Part shown: positions 10,050 to 20,659 of the stretch, in pieces
Layout: every line of letters begins with the position of its first letter
How positions within the stretch are numbered: the stretch's first letter is position 1
Source: Obelidium mucronatum
Taxonomy: Eukaryota > Chytridiomycota > Chytridiomycetes > Chytridiales > Chytriomycetaceae
Assembly: GCA_025765595.1 (NCBI GenBank)
Contig: JAIVFH010000016.1
Location: forward strand, 402,501-432,865
Direction: 5' to 3'
DNA: 30,365 nt
Position numbers and translations under genes: made by a program
The notes under the pieces: generated by a model
Databases searched by the model: none
What the model was told of the DNA's origin: nothing
The model's input: only the letters and a program-made list of their open reading frames with translations

Positions 10050-10270
10050 ATCTTATTTCCCGCCCGCGGCTTGTGCCGCCGGCTTATCTTATGACGCGCC
10101 CATGTGTGGGGCGCCCGGCGCATTAGCTTTGTTCAATAAATGGACGTTTCTAGAGTGCCCCGCCAGCGCCTCATCGGGCCGCCGCCTCAAGCCCTCATCG
10201 AGATCTACATTTTTTCCTCTGAGTTGCCCCTCTCCTTCCCCGCACTTGAGCCGTGCGCGGCGGAGTTGAG
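10050..10270. other. GC-rich island
   Basis: Base composition changes sharply to GC-rich (CCCGCCCGCGGC, GGGCGCCCGGCGC) against AT-rich flanks. No gene was recognised. It may be the 5' untranslated region of the repeat-bearing element that follows. Confidence 0.4.
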
Positions 10271-10447
10271 ACCAGTTTGACTAAACCACACACACAATTC
10301 AAAGCTCCACCGAGCAAGCAAGCAGATCAGAAATACGCACTTAACAACGCGAGAAAGCTAAGCTAGAAATCTGGATCGCGAATTCGGCGACCGAACCTCA
10401 CCTGGTGGGACCTGTGCTAGCACCACATTAAACCGCTATCGGCTTTC

Positions 10448-10708
10448 GCCCGTGCCACCATAATCACGTTAAAAGACGCCGTGCAGACAGTATCACGTTA
10501 ATCCACGCAAACCGTTGGTCTCGTCTCGGACCTTGGCTGTCGCCCGTGCAGACATTAAATAATCACGTTAAAAGAAGCTGTGCAGACTATTCACGTTAAA
10601 CTGGACAGACCACTGGTCGCGTCTCTGACCTTGGCTGACGCCTGTGACGCCGTAATCACGTTAAAAGACGCCGTGCTGACAGTACGTTAATCCACGCAGA
10701 AACCACTC
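10448..10708. repeat. Diverged tandem repeat, ~90-105 bp unit, three copies
   Basis: Units start near 10448, 10552 and 10639. Shared blocks are CGCC(C/T)GTG, AATCACGTTAAAAGA, GCCGTGC(A/T)GACAGTA, ACGTTAATCCACGCA and GACCTTGGCTG. The last unit is shorter. Tandem units like this are common in retroelement leaders. Confidence 0.65.
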
Positions 10709-11165
10709 ATCATGGCATTGATTGACTAATCTATATTATTTATTTTTGAATACACAATTAAATAAAAGAAATAACAGATAGTCCAACACTAGTTCTAACT
10801 TTACTTTTTTTTTTGTAGCTTATTTTCGTATTTGTGTTGACTTTACCGATTATTTCGTAAATCATACCAGCAGGGCAAAGCCATGGTAAAATTTCCACAA
10901 AACATACTGATGAAATCAAATCACCGCAAAGGTGGGCGAAGCCATGGCAAAATTTCCGAAAAGAAGCCAAGACCGGAAACTGAACCTGGAGAAAGAGTCA
11001 TGAAATTTTTCTTTACAGACGCAATGACGAAACAAAAATGAAAGCAAGAAAGGACCCACCCAACCACCGAGAAAGTCATTAAGGAAAAGTCATTAAGCCA
11101 ATGAGTCACAAAGAGGCCTTTAATTAAAAGGGCGAGACTTTAGTAAGTAAGGAAAGAACACAACA
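10709..11165. other. AT-rich leader with a short direct repeat
   Basis: A ~23-bp motif (CAAAGCCATGGTAAAATTTCC) near 10874-10894 recurs with few changes near 10932-10952. No coding sequence is supported. It lies between the tandem repeats and the ORF at 11166. Confidence 0.4.
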
Positions 11166-11819
11166 ATGCAAGAAGCACAAGACGCGTTCAGCAGCGCGGT
11201 AACAGAAGAAGACTTTACTTTGATGACCAAAGTCCAGACCGAAGCAGCCGAAGTGCGAAGATTAATCAAGGAAGCAAGAGATGCGATGACAGCCTACCAA
11301 CTTCAGATCGAGAAGGCCAAGACAGACATCCCTTTGTATACGTCGCAAATTGCAGCAGTGGCCAAAGAAGTCATGGACCTCAGACCCAGGAGCATCGCCT
11401 TCGACAAGGAGACTTGGGACAAAGCGCACACTGCAATGACCACGAGACAAACAAGGTTCCAGGTAAGATTAGCCTATGTAATGAAGTTAGTGGAAGACGA
11501 AATTGCATCAAAGACTATCCTACAGAAAGTATCTACATCGCTGCAGAGTCCTGCACAGGGGGGTGGGACTCAGACACTCAGCTTGTTTCTGAAAAAAGCC
11601 CGTGAAAAATTTGTTAGTTGTAACGTCACAGTGAAGGCTTGTGGCTGCAGATGTGACATTACATCAAGGCAGGTATTGGAGTCACAGGATCGAATAACCT
11701 CTTATACTTGGTTGTTTCATACTTTACCCCACGCCATGTCGAGCATTTCTACAATCAGTTGCCAAACTACAAGCACTGGGAGCATATACTCACTCGCCCT
11801 CTTGAATGCAGAAACTTAA
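11166..11819 (+). CDS. Unrecognised helical ORF, possibly a degenerate element protein
   Basis: The ORF has 217 codons. Residues 1-120 are Ala/Glu/Lys/Gln-rich and read as helix or coiled coil (TKVQTEAAEVRRLIKEARDAM, YQLQIEKAKTDI). From about residue 130 the composition changes to Ser/Thr/Cys and looks non-coding, so a frameshift or truncation near 11550 is likely. It is preceded by a GC-rich island and tandem repeats, which suggests the first ORF of a decayed retroelement. No conserved motif was recognised. Confidence 0.35.
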   Translation: MQEAQDAFSSAVTEEDFTLMTKVQTEAAEVRRLIKEARDAMTAYQLQIEKAKTDIPLYTSQIAAVAKEVMDLRPRSIAFDKETWDKAHTAMTTRQTRFQVRLAYVMKLVEDEIASKTILQKVSTSLQSPAQGGGTQTLSLFLKKAREKFVSCNVTVKACGCRCDITSRQVLESQDRITSYTWLFHTLPHAMSSISTISCQTTSTGSIYSLALLNAET

Positions 11820-12148
11820 CAAAATCAATAGTTATGTGTAGCCACAAGTCTGTTACCTTGATTCTGGAAGAATAAAGTGGAAAATAGAGTAGAAAATTTT
11901 TATAGTAGTCAATCTGTGGTCAAAAGCGAACCTGGGGTTCCTCCGCAGGTGGTACAATTTGACACCACTCTACCATCAAGCCATTGTACTGGAGGCGAAC
12001 ATTAAAATACTTACCAGCTTAAAATTTATCAATGCCAATATGTTACTTGAAACCTGTGAAAGACAATATATAAATTTATTATCTGGTGTCAAATGATCAT
12101 GTTTGATTTATGTTTTTACTTCTGGGAGTACAAATGCAAATGGGGATT
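11820..12148. other. Intergenic, nothing recognised
   Basis: AT-rich, with polyadenylation-like AATAAA near 11870. No repeat or ORF of substance was seen. Confidence 0.5.
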
Positions 12149-15046
12149 TTATTTATTGCTGTTTCCAAGAATCTTCCTTCTAGATTTTGAAAATACATTT
12201 GCGTCTGTTGCTTTCCGTTTCTGTGATTCAGATGGAGGTGCTGACACAGACACATTGTGGGAGTATGCAATGGCAAGAGCACGGACATGAGGGATATTTA
12301 CCACATTTGATGATTCCAATAGTATATTTGGTAATGGAGGAACAACACCATATGGGTTTGGCGTTTGTATGCATTGTGGAATGGGCAGTAAATGCTTCTT
12401 TAGAAACGACGGAACTGGATGCTCTTTTTCAATTTGAACATTCCACTCGCCAAGTTTAGACGTTGATCCTTTTGAGATATATGTGCTGAGGCAAAATATA
12501 AGTTTTTCAGTTGCAAGGTAAGGCAAGGTCAATAAGTTGCAAGATCGCAAGATGAAGAAGAACTTACTTGTTTGCGTTATTTAATAAGCCAACAACAAAA
12601 GTTGAGCTTAAACTTTCATCAATAAGAAAGTCTTGAATAACACCAGCTTTGTTGCATGCAAGTTTTAGACCTTCTGTACAAGAGTTATTAACCCGCCCTT
12701 GACCCCCCTTACAATCTGCAACTCGTGACCAATTAAAGTGCTGAAAGAGTTTAGCCTACATCATATATTGTAGTAGCATTGGTGTACCTGCTCAATATAG
12801 TTTGACGCAAATACTGCCCGTCCAACAAATACCACTGTTGTTTCTGTGGTTTGACCAATACTCTCAGCTACAACTTCTTCGCATAGCAGTATGAAGTTAA
12901 GTGCAAGTACAAGTAGTGGTAAAATAACCTGCCAAGGAAGTCCGCTGTACTTGCCACGACAAGGATCCTTGCGGAGATCTGCACCAAATACTTCATGAAT
13001 CCAAGAAACCACCTTCCTTGCTGACGCAATCCGTTCTTGGTCAGAGATTCCACGGCAATCAAGTGCATCGTAAAAGTCACCAATGATTTTAGAGACTTTG
13101 GCTGCATCATGGAATCCCTTTGCTCTCAACTGTTCAGCAGTTTCTGGTAAAAACGCCTCATGGCCAAGCTTGACGTCCATAGGGTCCCTAGCAAACCACC
13201 CAGCTTCAAATATACACTGCAGTCCTGATCGCATATCCATAAAGTTGGAATCACATGCGCAAGGTATAAAATTCTTGCAAATGAGATGGTCATAATCTGG
13301 ATTTATGAACAGTTTTTTTGTGGCCTTCAAAGGGTGTGGAATTGGGTAGTACAGTTCAACATTGAGAGAAGTCCGAGAAACCAGGGTTTTACAATTTTTT
13401 GTCAAGTTAATGGTTTCCAGAATATGAAAATGTGCATCAGCAAGAAATGTAGAAAGTGGGGACCTTGTGATAAACTTTGAGTCAAGCTTGAGTTTTCCCT
13501 TCAGAACCAGCAGAGCAGACACAAATTCACTATTAGCACCCGTTTGCACTTGTTGTAAATCCAAGAAAAAAGAACCACAATCTCGAGCAAGGTTGGTCAG
13601 CTGGGATTTCCACTGGGTTTTGTGGAGTGATGGGTTTTGATGGCCACACCATTCAATAAGTTCCTCCATTTCAGGAGAAACTTGTCTGTTGCCATATGCA
13701 GGAAGACAATTCCATGGAAGTTTTCTTGCTTTAACGGCTGAAGTAAACTCATTGTGAAAGAGGTAAATGTCACATATGTCCATTCTTACAGCACCAGGAT
13801 ATGACTTGGTCAACCGCAACCAGGATATACAAGCAACAATCGAAGGCAGAGTACAATTGAGCAACCAGTTCAGTGAGTGTTGATGATGTTTCTGTTGCAT
13901 TCTTCAGAAATCCATTCCAAATGGCCAATTTCTCCATAAGAATTGCAACACTTTTGGTTTTTTGGTGATTAATAGCTTTCAATTGCTCAGCCAGCATGGA
14001 GCCTCTTAAGTTTTCATCATTTGGTCCAGTATGTATGCTGAGATTGTCCTCTTCACAATCACTCTCACCACCACTACTACACTCATCCCTGCCACCAGTC
14101 TCATCTTCAACTCCTGGAATCGTTGTTGCTGTAGATATTGTCCGTGACTTGGCTTGTACTTTCTTCTCAAGCAATTTCACCGACTGTTTTGCATCAGGAA
14201 TGACTGCATCCACCAACTCTGTCCTATATCTTCGCAAGTAATTCAGAGCAAGCTTCAAATTGTGCTCGGCATTTTCAGGTTCTTTCGCATGATAGATATC
14301 AGTGATTCGTTTCCATGCAAGGGATTCAATTAAGCAATGAACGCGTTTATCAAGACAAGCAAGGTCCTATAGAATAGATGAAACACAATTAAATAAAAAT
14401 TTATATAATAGGCAAAAATAGGAAACTCACGTCTTCAATATCATAAACTGACTTACTACCATGCTTGTCCACTGCACCAATTATAGAACCATTGATGCAT
14501 TCTGGAACCAACTTGACTTTACCAGCATAGATAGCATCGGCAGACAGAACCATGAATGCTTGTTTATGTCCCTGTTCATGGCGTTCTTTCAAAAGTTCAA
14601 TGGCAGTAGAAAGGTCGGTCAATGCTCTCTGAGTGGACAGCAAGCTCCTTTGCTTTACTATTGACATGTCTTTTAGAGTCTCTTTGATTGGGAATGGCGA
14701 GATTGGTAAAGTTGTCTTCCGGCTTCGGACCAGTGCGGTGACCACGGAGAATTCAGACAAACTCAGGCCCCACCATCCATCCTAAGTCCCACACTCTAGG
14801 TACAACAGCAGAGTAACGGAGACTGTCAATAGATGGTATGCTATAAATTTTACAAATAGTGTTAGGGGTTTCTTACGCCTTCTGACAATTTTTGACTTAC
14901 TGTTTAGACTGGATTGTTGAACAGGCACTCTCATACCAAAATGAGTGTGTTTTCAACAGTCCTTTTTTGCAGCATAGAAGCAACTCCAAAATCAAATCCC
15001 GGGAGCCAGGAGAAGATTTAACTTGCTCAACGTACATTGGAAGCAT
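12149..15046 (-). pseudogene. Unrecognised multi-exon gene or decayed intron-bearing element gene
   Basis: From the 5' end on the minus strand: exon 15046-14901, exon from 14840, an open stretch 14760-14431, exon 14366-13866, exon 13804-12788, exon 12740-12568 and exon 12485-12149. Good GT-AG introns separate 14430/14367, 12787/12741 and 12567/12486, and splicing keeps frame (NNAN|NTYISKG, YIEQ|HFNWSR). A 61-bp intron (13865-13805) would rejoin two overlapping frames in phase 0; the alternative is a 1-nt frameshift. Near 14765 the frame breaks (GPEFV then stop, against LSEFSVVTALV) with no clean intron, so the copy may be dead. Visible features are a Glu/Asp/Ser-rich linker (GGRDECSSGGESDCEED), a Cys-rich spot (CKNFIPCACDSNF), a hydrophobic stretch (LPLLVLALNFILL) and a basic C-terminus (SQKRKATD, KSRRKIL). 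No family was recognised. Confidence 0.5.
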
Positions 15047-15220
15047 ATCAATTCTTGAGACTTGGGGCAGACTCTATTCAGTGTTGGAGAAAAATTTAGA
15101 GGAGGTACACTTTGAACGAAAGTACCATGGATACCTTGCATTTGTTGAATGTTTTGATTATAGCCTTCCATGAGAATTCGTGGTTGCCTGGGTCGGATAA
15201 TGCCTTGTTCAATTTTTTGT
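15047..15220. other. Flank of the unrecognised minus-strand gene
   Basis: A minus-strand frame containing EGYNQNIQQMQGIHG may be a further 5' exon, but no splice connection could be fixed. The plus-strand open frame here is a shadow. Confidence 0.3.
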
Positions 15221-15224
15221 TAAA

Positions 15225-15549
15225 AAAGTCGCACATGCTGAATAAAATACAAGAATCACAAAATGGGCTTTAAAAGTTGTGAAACTGATGAAAATGAAGT
15301 GAGGGAATGGTGGGTGTTGGTTGGTGCAGCAAAAAAAAAAAAAAACCAAAAAAAAGTCGCAGCTAGAGGGGCTGGAGGGAATTGAAAGAATGTGAGGCAT
15401 ACCAAAAGTGGGTCTTACGGTTTGAAGATTGTTGGTTAATGGAGTGGTGTTGTGACTGGGTTGGGCACCTGTTGCATTTTTTTTTAATGTTAGCAAAACA
15501 AAAAAAAGTCGGAGCATCAAATAAAATAGAGAAAAATCAGAAAAAAAAT

Positions 15550-15588
<39 letters not shown>

Positions 15589-15770
15589 TAAAAGTTGCGA
15601 AACTGATGGGAATGCATTCAGAAAAAAAATAGGTGCAGGTGGGTGATGGTTGGTGCAGCAAACAAAAAAAACAAAAAAAAGTCGCAGTTAAAGGGACTTG
15701 GGGGGAATGGTAGAATGGGATGCATACCAAGAGTGATTCTCATATTTTGAAGATTACTGATGGAGGGACC
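15225..15770. repeat. Tandem repeat of ~280-320 bp, about two copies
   Basis: Blocks AAAGTCGCACATGCTGAATA / AAAGTCGGAGCATCAAATA (15227 and 15506), TTTAAAAGTTG(T/C)GAAACTGATG (15266 and 15587), TTGGTGCAGCAAA and GCATACCAA(A/G)AGTG recur in the same order. The spacing differs because one copy contains a long G run. The unit ends where LINE copy A begins. Confidence 0.7.
15552..15586 (+). repeat. Homopolymer run of 35 G
   Basis: An uninterrupted G35 lies inside the tandem repeat. It could form G-quadruplex structures. Its length may also be an assembly estimate. Confidence 0.9.
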
Positions 15771-15775
15771 AGTAA

Positions 15776-16746
15776 AACTCCGACGCGCTCAACCACAACA
15801 ACAAACCACACCCATCGCATGCAACAAACAAACGCAGGCCCAGCCAACCGGTGCCTTTGCGCGTCTGTCGCTGCCGTCCACGATGGGTGGGAGGACGTGG
15901 CGGCAGCGGGGCGCGCGGAGGAGGGCCGAGGACATGGACTTGACAGGAACGGAATCTGGACTAGGGTAAGACTGTACCACTTACTGTAAGAGGAACACAA
16001 ACAGCAAACATGGCGGGAATCTCTGGAAAGAACGGAACACCAGAACAAGAGACCGTAGGCTGAGACTGGACCTCCGTGGACAAGTCAAAACTGGTAACTG
16101 GAACCGACCTCGCTACACCCAATGCTGCAAGCCCAACGGCAGCAACGCGCGGCGTTGGTACGCGGAACCGGAAACTTGAAATGGATCTGGACCTTCAAGA
16201 GGATTTTTTATTGGAGAGTCGGAATGGCACCATGTGCACCCTGGGCCGCCCACAGTATTTTGGGGTGGCCCCTCCGACGGCTCGAACACTTCGGTGTACG
16301 CAGATGGGCACAGACTGAAGCACGCATGCGTGGCAGTCCAACCCGACCGTCGTCTGAGAGCTGATAAGCAAAAGCGTAAAAGAAGTAATAGAAGCAACAA
16401 AAGAATATATATTGATATTAAGAACATACACAGCCCAGACACCCCTGGGAAAGCGGACTGGAACAGACTGAAACACACATACGTGACAGTCAGACCCGGC
16501 ACTCACATTAGAGCTAATAAGGGAAATAACACTAAAACAGATAATAAAAGTAATAACTCAACACCTACCGAGAATAAATGCACACAAAGGAGAATAATAA
16601 ATCAGGAAATAGGAGAGGAGAAAAGCGTACAGAATAAGCGAATTGAAGGGAAAACAGCGAAAATATCAGAAACACCCCGCTAAAAAGACCCGCCCATACA
16701 AAAATCTGCAAACAGAAACCCAGGAGAAAGAACAGCCGAAATCAAC
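15776..16746 (+). other. 5' leader of LINE copy A
   Basis: It shares with copy B's leader the blocks ACTCCGACGCGC, CAACCACAAC, GCGCGTCTG, GTCCACG.TGGGTGGGA and ACGTGGCGGCAGCGG. It contains an internal duplication with a 153-bp period: CAGACTGAA(G/A)CAC starts at 16311 and 16464, followed by AGAGCTGATAAG/AGAGCTAATAAG. Copy B's leader also carries a duplication, but of different sequence. Confidence 0.6.
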
Positions 16747-18132
16747 ATGTCCTACACATTGAACCCGGCTCTTGTCGTCAAAGTCCTAATGGAGGATGCG
16801 GAAAAAATCAACAAGATGTCGAAAGTTGATGACCGCCAACTCACCGTCGCGAATTGCTTCAAGAAAGCCCTAGCAGATATTGGAGTCTTTGACACCCGAA
16901 TTGCAGCCAGCGGAGACTATCTTCACATTACCTGCACGCACGATGAATACCAGAAGATGTGGTCAAACCTTTCCCTACCTAAAGATGATGAATCAGAAAC
17001 ATTCAGGATTGAAGATAACCTGACCTACGGCCATGAAGTAGTCATTCTGGGGTATCACTCAAACAGTCAACAATCCAACTCAGTCAGCCAGAGCACACGA
17101 GAACTCTTTGCGGCTAAAGGAAGACACTGCAGCAGCATGTCTTCCAGAAGAGATGGTGGGGGAAACTGGACCACAATCGCCCACTGCAAGGACGAACAGC
17201 AAAAAACTGAATTCCTGAGACCAGGATGCTTTGTAGTAATGGGAACACAAGCTGTGGTAGCTTATGACAGAATGATTGACAGAGAAGTGGAGAATGTTCT
17301 GCGGACGCTGCAACAGAAACCACCTCCAAGAATTTTGCACCCAGGAAGACAACGTGATGAATGCAATCATCAAGAGATTTTTGAAATGCGAAGTGGACGG
17401 AATGACCATGGCTAAAATGGGACGCATTAAAGACTGGATCCAAGATATGGAAACAAACAACAAACCCTTCCCTGAAGGCCTGGAAGAAGCTTGCAGAACC
17501 TTCAAACTGAGTGCCCCGAAGTCCAGACAAACAACTACCGCCTCATCAAGGAACAACCAGGGGACTGCAGGGTTCAAGAAACGTACTGGAACCGCGCCCG
17601 GAAAACAAATGGATGCAGAGCCGCTCAAGACCAACCAGGAAACAAACGTGACCGCAGGAAGAATAGTAAAATCAAAAACACTGTCAGATAAAATTGAAGA
17701 GGAGGTGAACCGACGTGTTGCTGTAGTTGAGGAGGACGTATACCGACGCATTGCTGACGCAAGAATCGAAGAAACCATTAAGGAGATGATTGGACCCGAG
17801 CTGGAAAAGATTGAAACCAGAGTGTCAAACGCGTTTGCCAATTGGGTGAAAGGCATGCAAGTCCCAATGACTGGAACGGGGGAGTTAGCCCGCAATGCCG
17901 ATACTGAAGTCATGCACAACATCGGGAGGGCGTGATGGTACCAACGCTACGCAAAACAGTAGAACTGCTCAATAACAACTTTAATGCACTGGACCGGGAC
18001 GTGGTGGATATTGAGAAGAGAGTTAGGGAAGTTGAACGTTGTGTAGGAATCAAATGGTATGTCGAGGAAACAATTGACAAAGACGGGGGACCTCACCTGC
18101 ACAAAAAGACACCGCAAGAGAGAAGGAACTGA
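16747..18132 (+). pseudogene. LINE copy A ORF1 (RNA-binding protein), frameshifted
   Basis: The reading frame begins MSYTLNPALVVKVLMEDAEK at 16747, shifts near 17276 and again near 17931. The middle part holds the knuckle CGRCNRNHLQEFC with spacing CX2CX3HX4C, the same spacing as in copy B. The C-terminal part is a coiled coil (EEEVNRRVAVVEEDVYRRIAD; LLNNNFNALDRDVVDIEKR). In known LINEs, ORF1 protein binds the element RNA and forms the ribonucleoprotein. The two shifts go in different directions from that in copy B, so they look like decay, not programmed frameshifting. Confidence 0.65.
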
Positions 18133-19290
18133 TGAATGGGAAACTATGGTGGTCCCAAAACATGAGTGGATGGAAGTTCTTGAAACAGTCGAATCTAGGA
18201 AAAAAAGAAGAAGACACTCAAAGCAGAAGAACGAAGAAGACAGTGGAAAAACCCCAACCCAAGAAGCCCAAAGAATCGTAATCGGGAAGACTGACATGAC
18301 GCCAACAAACAACAAAGAGGTAGAGAAAGAGAACAGCGAAACCACCGGAAAGAAGTGCGAAGTGACAGCAACAGCAACAAACAGAACCACTCACCAGTTA
18401 ACGCAAGTTGAAAAGAAGGAAGGAGAAGACGTCGAGATGGGAGACCAAAAAGAAGCAGGTGAGACAAAACCAATCAAAGGCAGGATGGCTGAAAAAAATA
18501 ATAATAGGAAAAATCTAAAAGGCCGGATGGAAAAAAGAACAACACCACACAAATCCATCAAACCCACAAAGCCTAAATCAACTATAGTGCCTGAGTTGTC
18601 TTATTTTATTATACTTTTAATCTGCGGTTGGTTTGTGTGGGACGACTGGGTGACATCGCACACTGGGTCTAGCAAAATAAACACAGTTAAGTTGCAGGTG
18701 AACACCTTGAATGGGGGAAGGAGAAGAACCAGTAGGTTGGAACGGAACAGTTATGCCAGAGCAGAAACAAGCCCCAAAACACACAGAAGTAACCTGATAA
18801 AAGAAACCCAAAACATATAAAATGCGCTGAAACGCGCCGAACTCAAAAATGAACAATAAAAGAAAGTACCAGAACATAGACCAGGATGAGATAGTAACCA
18901 CCAAACGCAACAAACTCCAAGTGACAAAAGAAGAAATAGGAAAAGTGATCCAAGAAACCCAAGCCAAAGGATACATCTCCGAAGGAAGTGACCTGATAAT
19001 ACAGAAACTCCAAACAAGAGACGATATGTTTCCCCAAGCTGGAGGATCGAGCGCAGAACAGCAAAACATACTCAGGGGAAAATGATAATTTGGCTTTACG
19101 AGAAGAAGAACCAAATCAACCAAAATAAAAAACAAACCGACTTACATTGTGCAAGACAAAGAATAGAAGGAAAAACCAGGAAAAAAATAGAGGAACTAAC
19201 TGAACCTAAACCAGGAAAAACACGCAAAAAGGTAGGGATACCAAGAAAAGAATGCAAACAGTGGAGGAATACTAAATCCAATGGATCCGA
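18059..19290 (+). pseudogene. LINE copy A middle ORF (ORFx), broken
   Basis: A Lys/Glu/Thr-rich frame (18059-18820, with KKRRRHSKQK) is followed in another frame by 18849-19085. The latter contains PQAGGSSAEQQN, almost identical to PQAGGSSTEQQN in copy B's ORFx, preceded by a comparable helical stretch. A TRKKIEEL/RKKIDKL match extends the similarity to about 19200. ORF2 should follow but does not. Confidence 0.6.
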
Positions 19291-19543
19291 AAGAAGAACC
19301 CCTCAGCAAACCACAATTGCCTCCATATGGAACAGAACTAGAGACATACGCTCAGTTGCTTTGCTTCTTCGCAGTGCAGGTTGCGACTCCAGAGAAATTA
19401 GGGCTTTATGGGATTGCAACACTTGTAAGCAGAAAATTTTTTTAGGGTGTTTGAAATTAGTCAGAATTTTTATTTTGATTGCCAGAAAATTAGAAGAGGC
19501 TGTCTTCTTTGTTTCAAAAGTTTAAATCTTGGGGGATAACCAG
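19291..19543 (+). other. 3' part of LINE copy A before poly(A)
   Basis: No endonuclease or RT coding was found. The sequence shows no match by eye to the 3' ends of copies C and D, so it may be a different 3' tail or captured DNA. Confidence 0.35.

Positions 19544-19577
<34 letters not shown>
19544..19577 (+). repeat. Poly(A) tract of 34 A
   Basis: An uninterrupted A34 ends about 7 bp before the 5' end of LINE copy B. It is best read as the poly(A) tail of copy A. Confidence 0.8.
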
Positions 19578-19582
<5 letters not shown>

Positions 19583-19742
19583 TAAACTCCGACGCGCGCA
19601 ACCACAACAAACAAACCATACCACCGAATGCAGCAAACAAACAAAGATCCCTACAGCGGGGGTCCTCGCGCGTCTGCTGCTGCTGTCCACGGTGGGTGGG
19701 ATGACGTGGCGGCAGCGGAGCGCGCGGGGGCCGGGCGAAACT

Positions 19743-19766
19743 CTGGATCTGGATCTGGATCTGGAC
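19743..19766 (+). repeat. GGATCT hexamer repeat in LINE leader
   Basis: About four units of CTGGAT; a second short run lies at 19865-19882. Copy A has only one diverged unit here. Confidence 0.7.
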
Positions 19767-19923
19767 CACTGACGATCATCAAGGTAAGTACGAACCAATA
19801 CAGTACTTACCACCTCCTTTACTGTAGGAAAAACAGAGAGGAGTGCCGTGACGATGAACGCAGAACTGGATCTGGATCTGGAACGGAACCTGGACTACTG
19901 ATTTTGGAAAAAGGGACGGAGAC

Positions 19924-20125
19924 GGGGCAGCTGAAATGGAGCCCCTGGCTATGCATGTTGCATATGCCCCGTCGACGTCAGTGCCAAAGCATGTACGCTG
20001 GCGGGATCTGGAAGGGCAAGATAGACAACCATCAAACCCAAAGCGAAGGGGCGGAAAAGGGGCAGCCAAAATGGAGCCCCTGGCTGTGCGTGCTGCATAT
20101 GCCCCGCCGACACCAGTGCCGCGGC
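19924..20125 (+). repeat. 135-bp duplication in LINE copy B leader
   Basis: GGGGCAGCTGAAATGGAGCC starting at 19924 recurs at 20059 as GGGGCAGCCAAAATGGAGCC. Both continue CCTGGCT(A/G)TGC and GCATATGCCCCG, but are clearly diverged. Confidence 0.75.
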
Positions 20126-20659
20126 TGGTGGCTCCAAGGCAGACATAACGGATGAAACCCTGATCCAAACAAACAACAACAACATGAACCCACCAGACCC
20201 CAAAGACCCCACAGACCCTACAGACCCCAATAAAAAATAAAGAGAACTAGCAAAAGCACAGGAAAAACAACGAGCCGATACAGTGTCAATAGTAGGAATC
20301 AAAACGGCCAGAATCGCAGAACCTCAGACGAAGACCCCAACGTCCCATGCAACCCCAAAGACGCCGACGAAAACACCTACCTCACAGACGCCACACGGAA
20401 AATAATAAAATCAAGCAAAAAGGAAAAGGGAAATAAAAGACTGACTTGTCTAAACAACCACCAATACCAAGGAGAAAACAACAAACAAACTCAAAAGAAG
20501 GCCTTTACTGACTTAAAAAGAAAACAATGGTACAAGAAAACAAAGAATCTACTGTTCGAAAAGACCCAGGGCGAACATGCAGAAACCACGAAAGACACAA
20601 CGGCGGGAAAAACCAAAACAGCGGGCAGGAAAAATGCAGCGGGAAAGCCTAAACAGCGA

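Larger units (their letters stand above)
15776..19577 (+). mobile_element. LINE-type retrotransposon copy A, lacking ORF2
   Basis: The 5' end (ACTCCGACGCGC) matches the start of copy B at about 19585. Next come a GC-rich leader, a frameshifted ORF1 with zinc knuckle and a middle ORF, and then poly(A) at 19544-19577. No endonuclease or reverse transcriptase reading frame is present. It is therefore an internally deleted, non-autonomous or dead member of the same family as copy B. Confidence 0.75.

Noticed and set aside
15209..15730. 173-codon minus-strand frame with polyproline
   Set aside because: It is the translation of the G35 tract and tandem repeat; the composition is non-protein-like.
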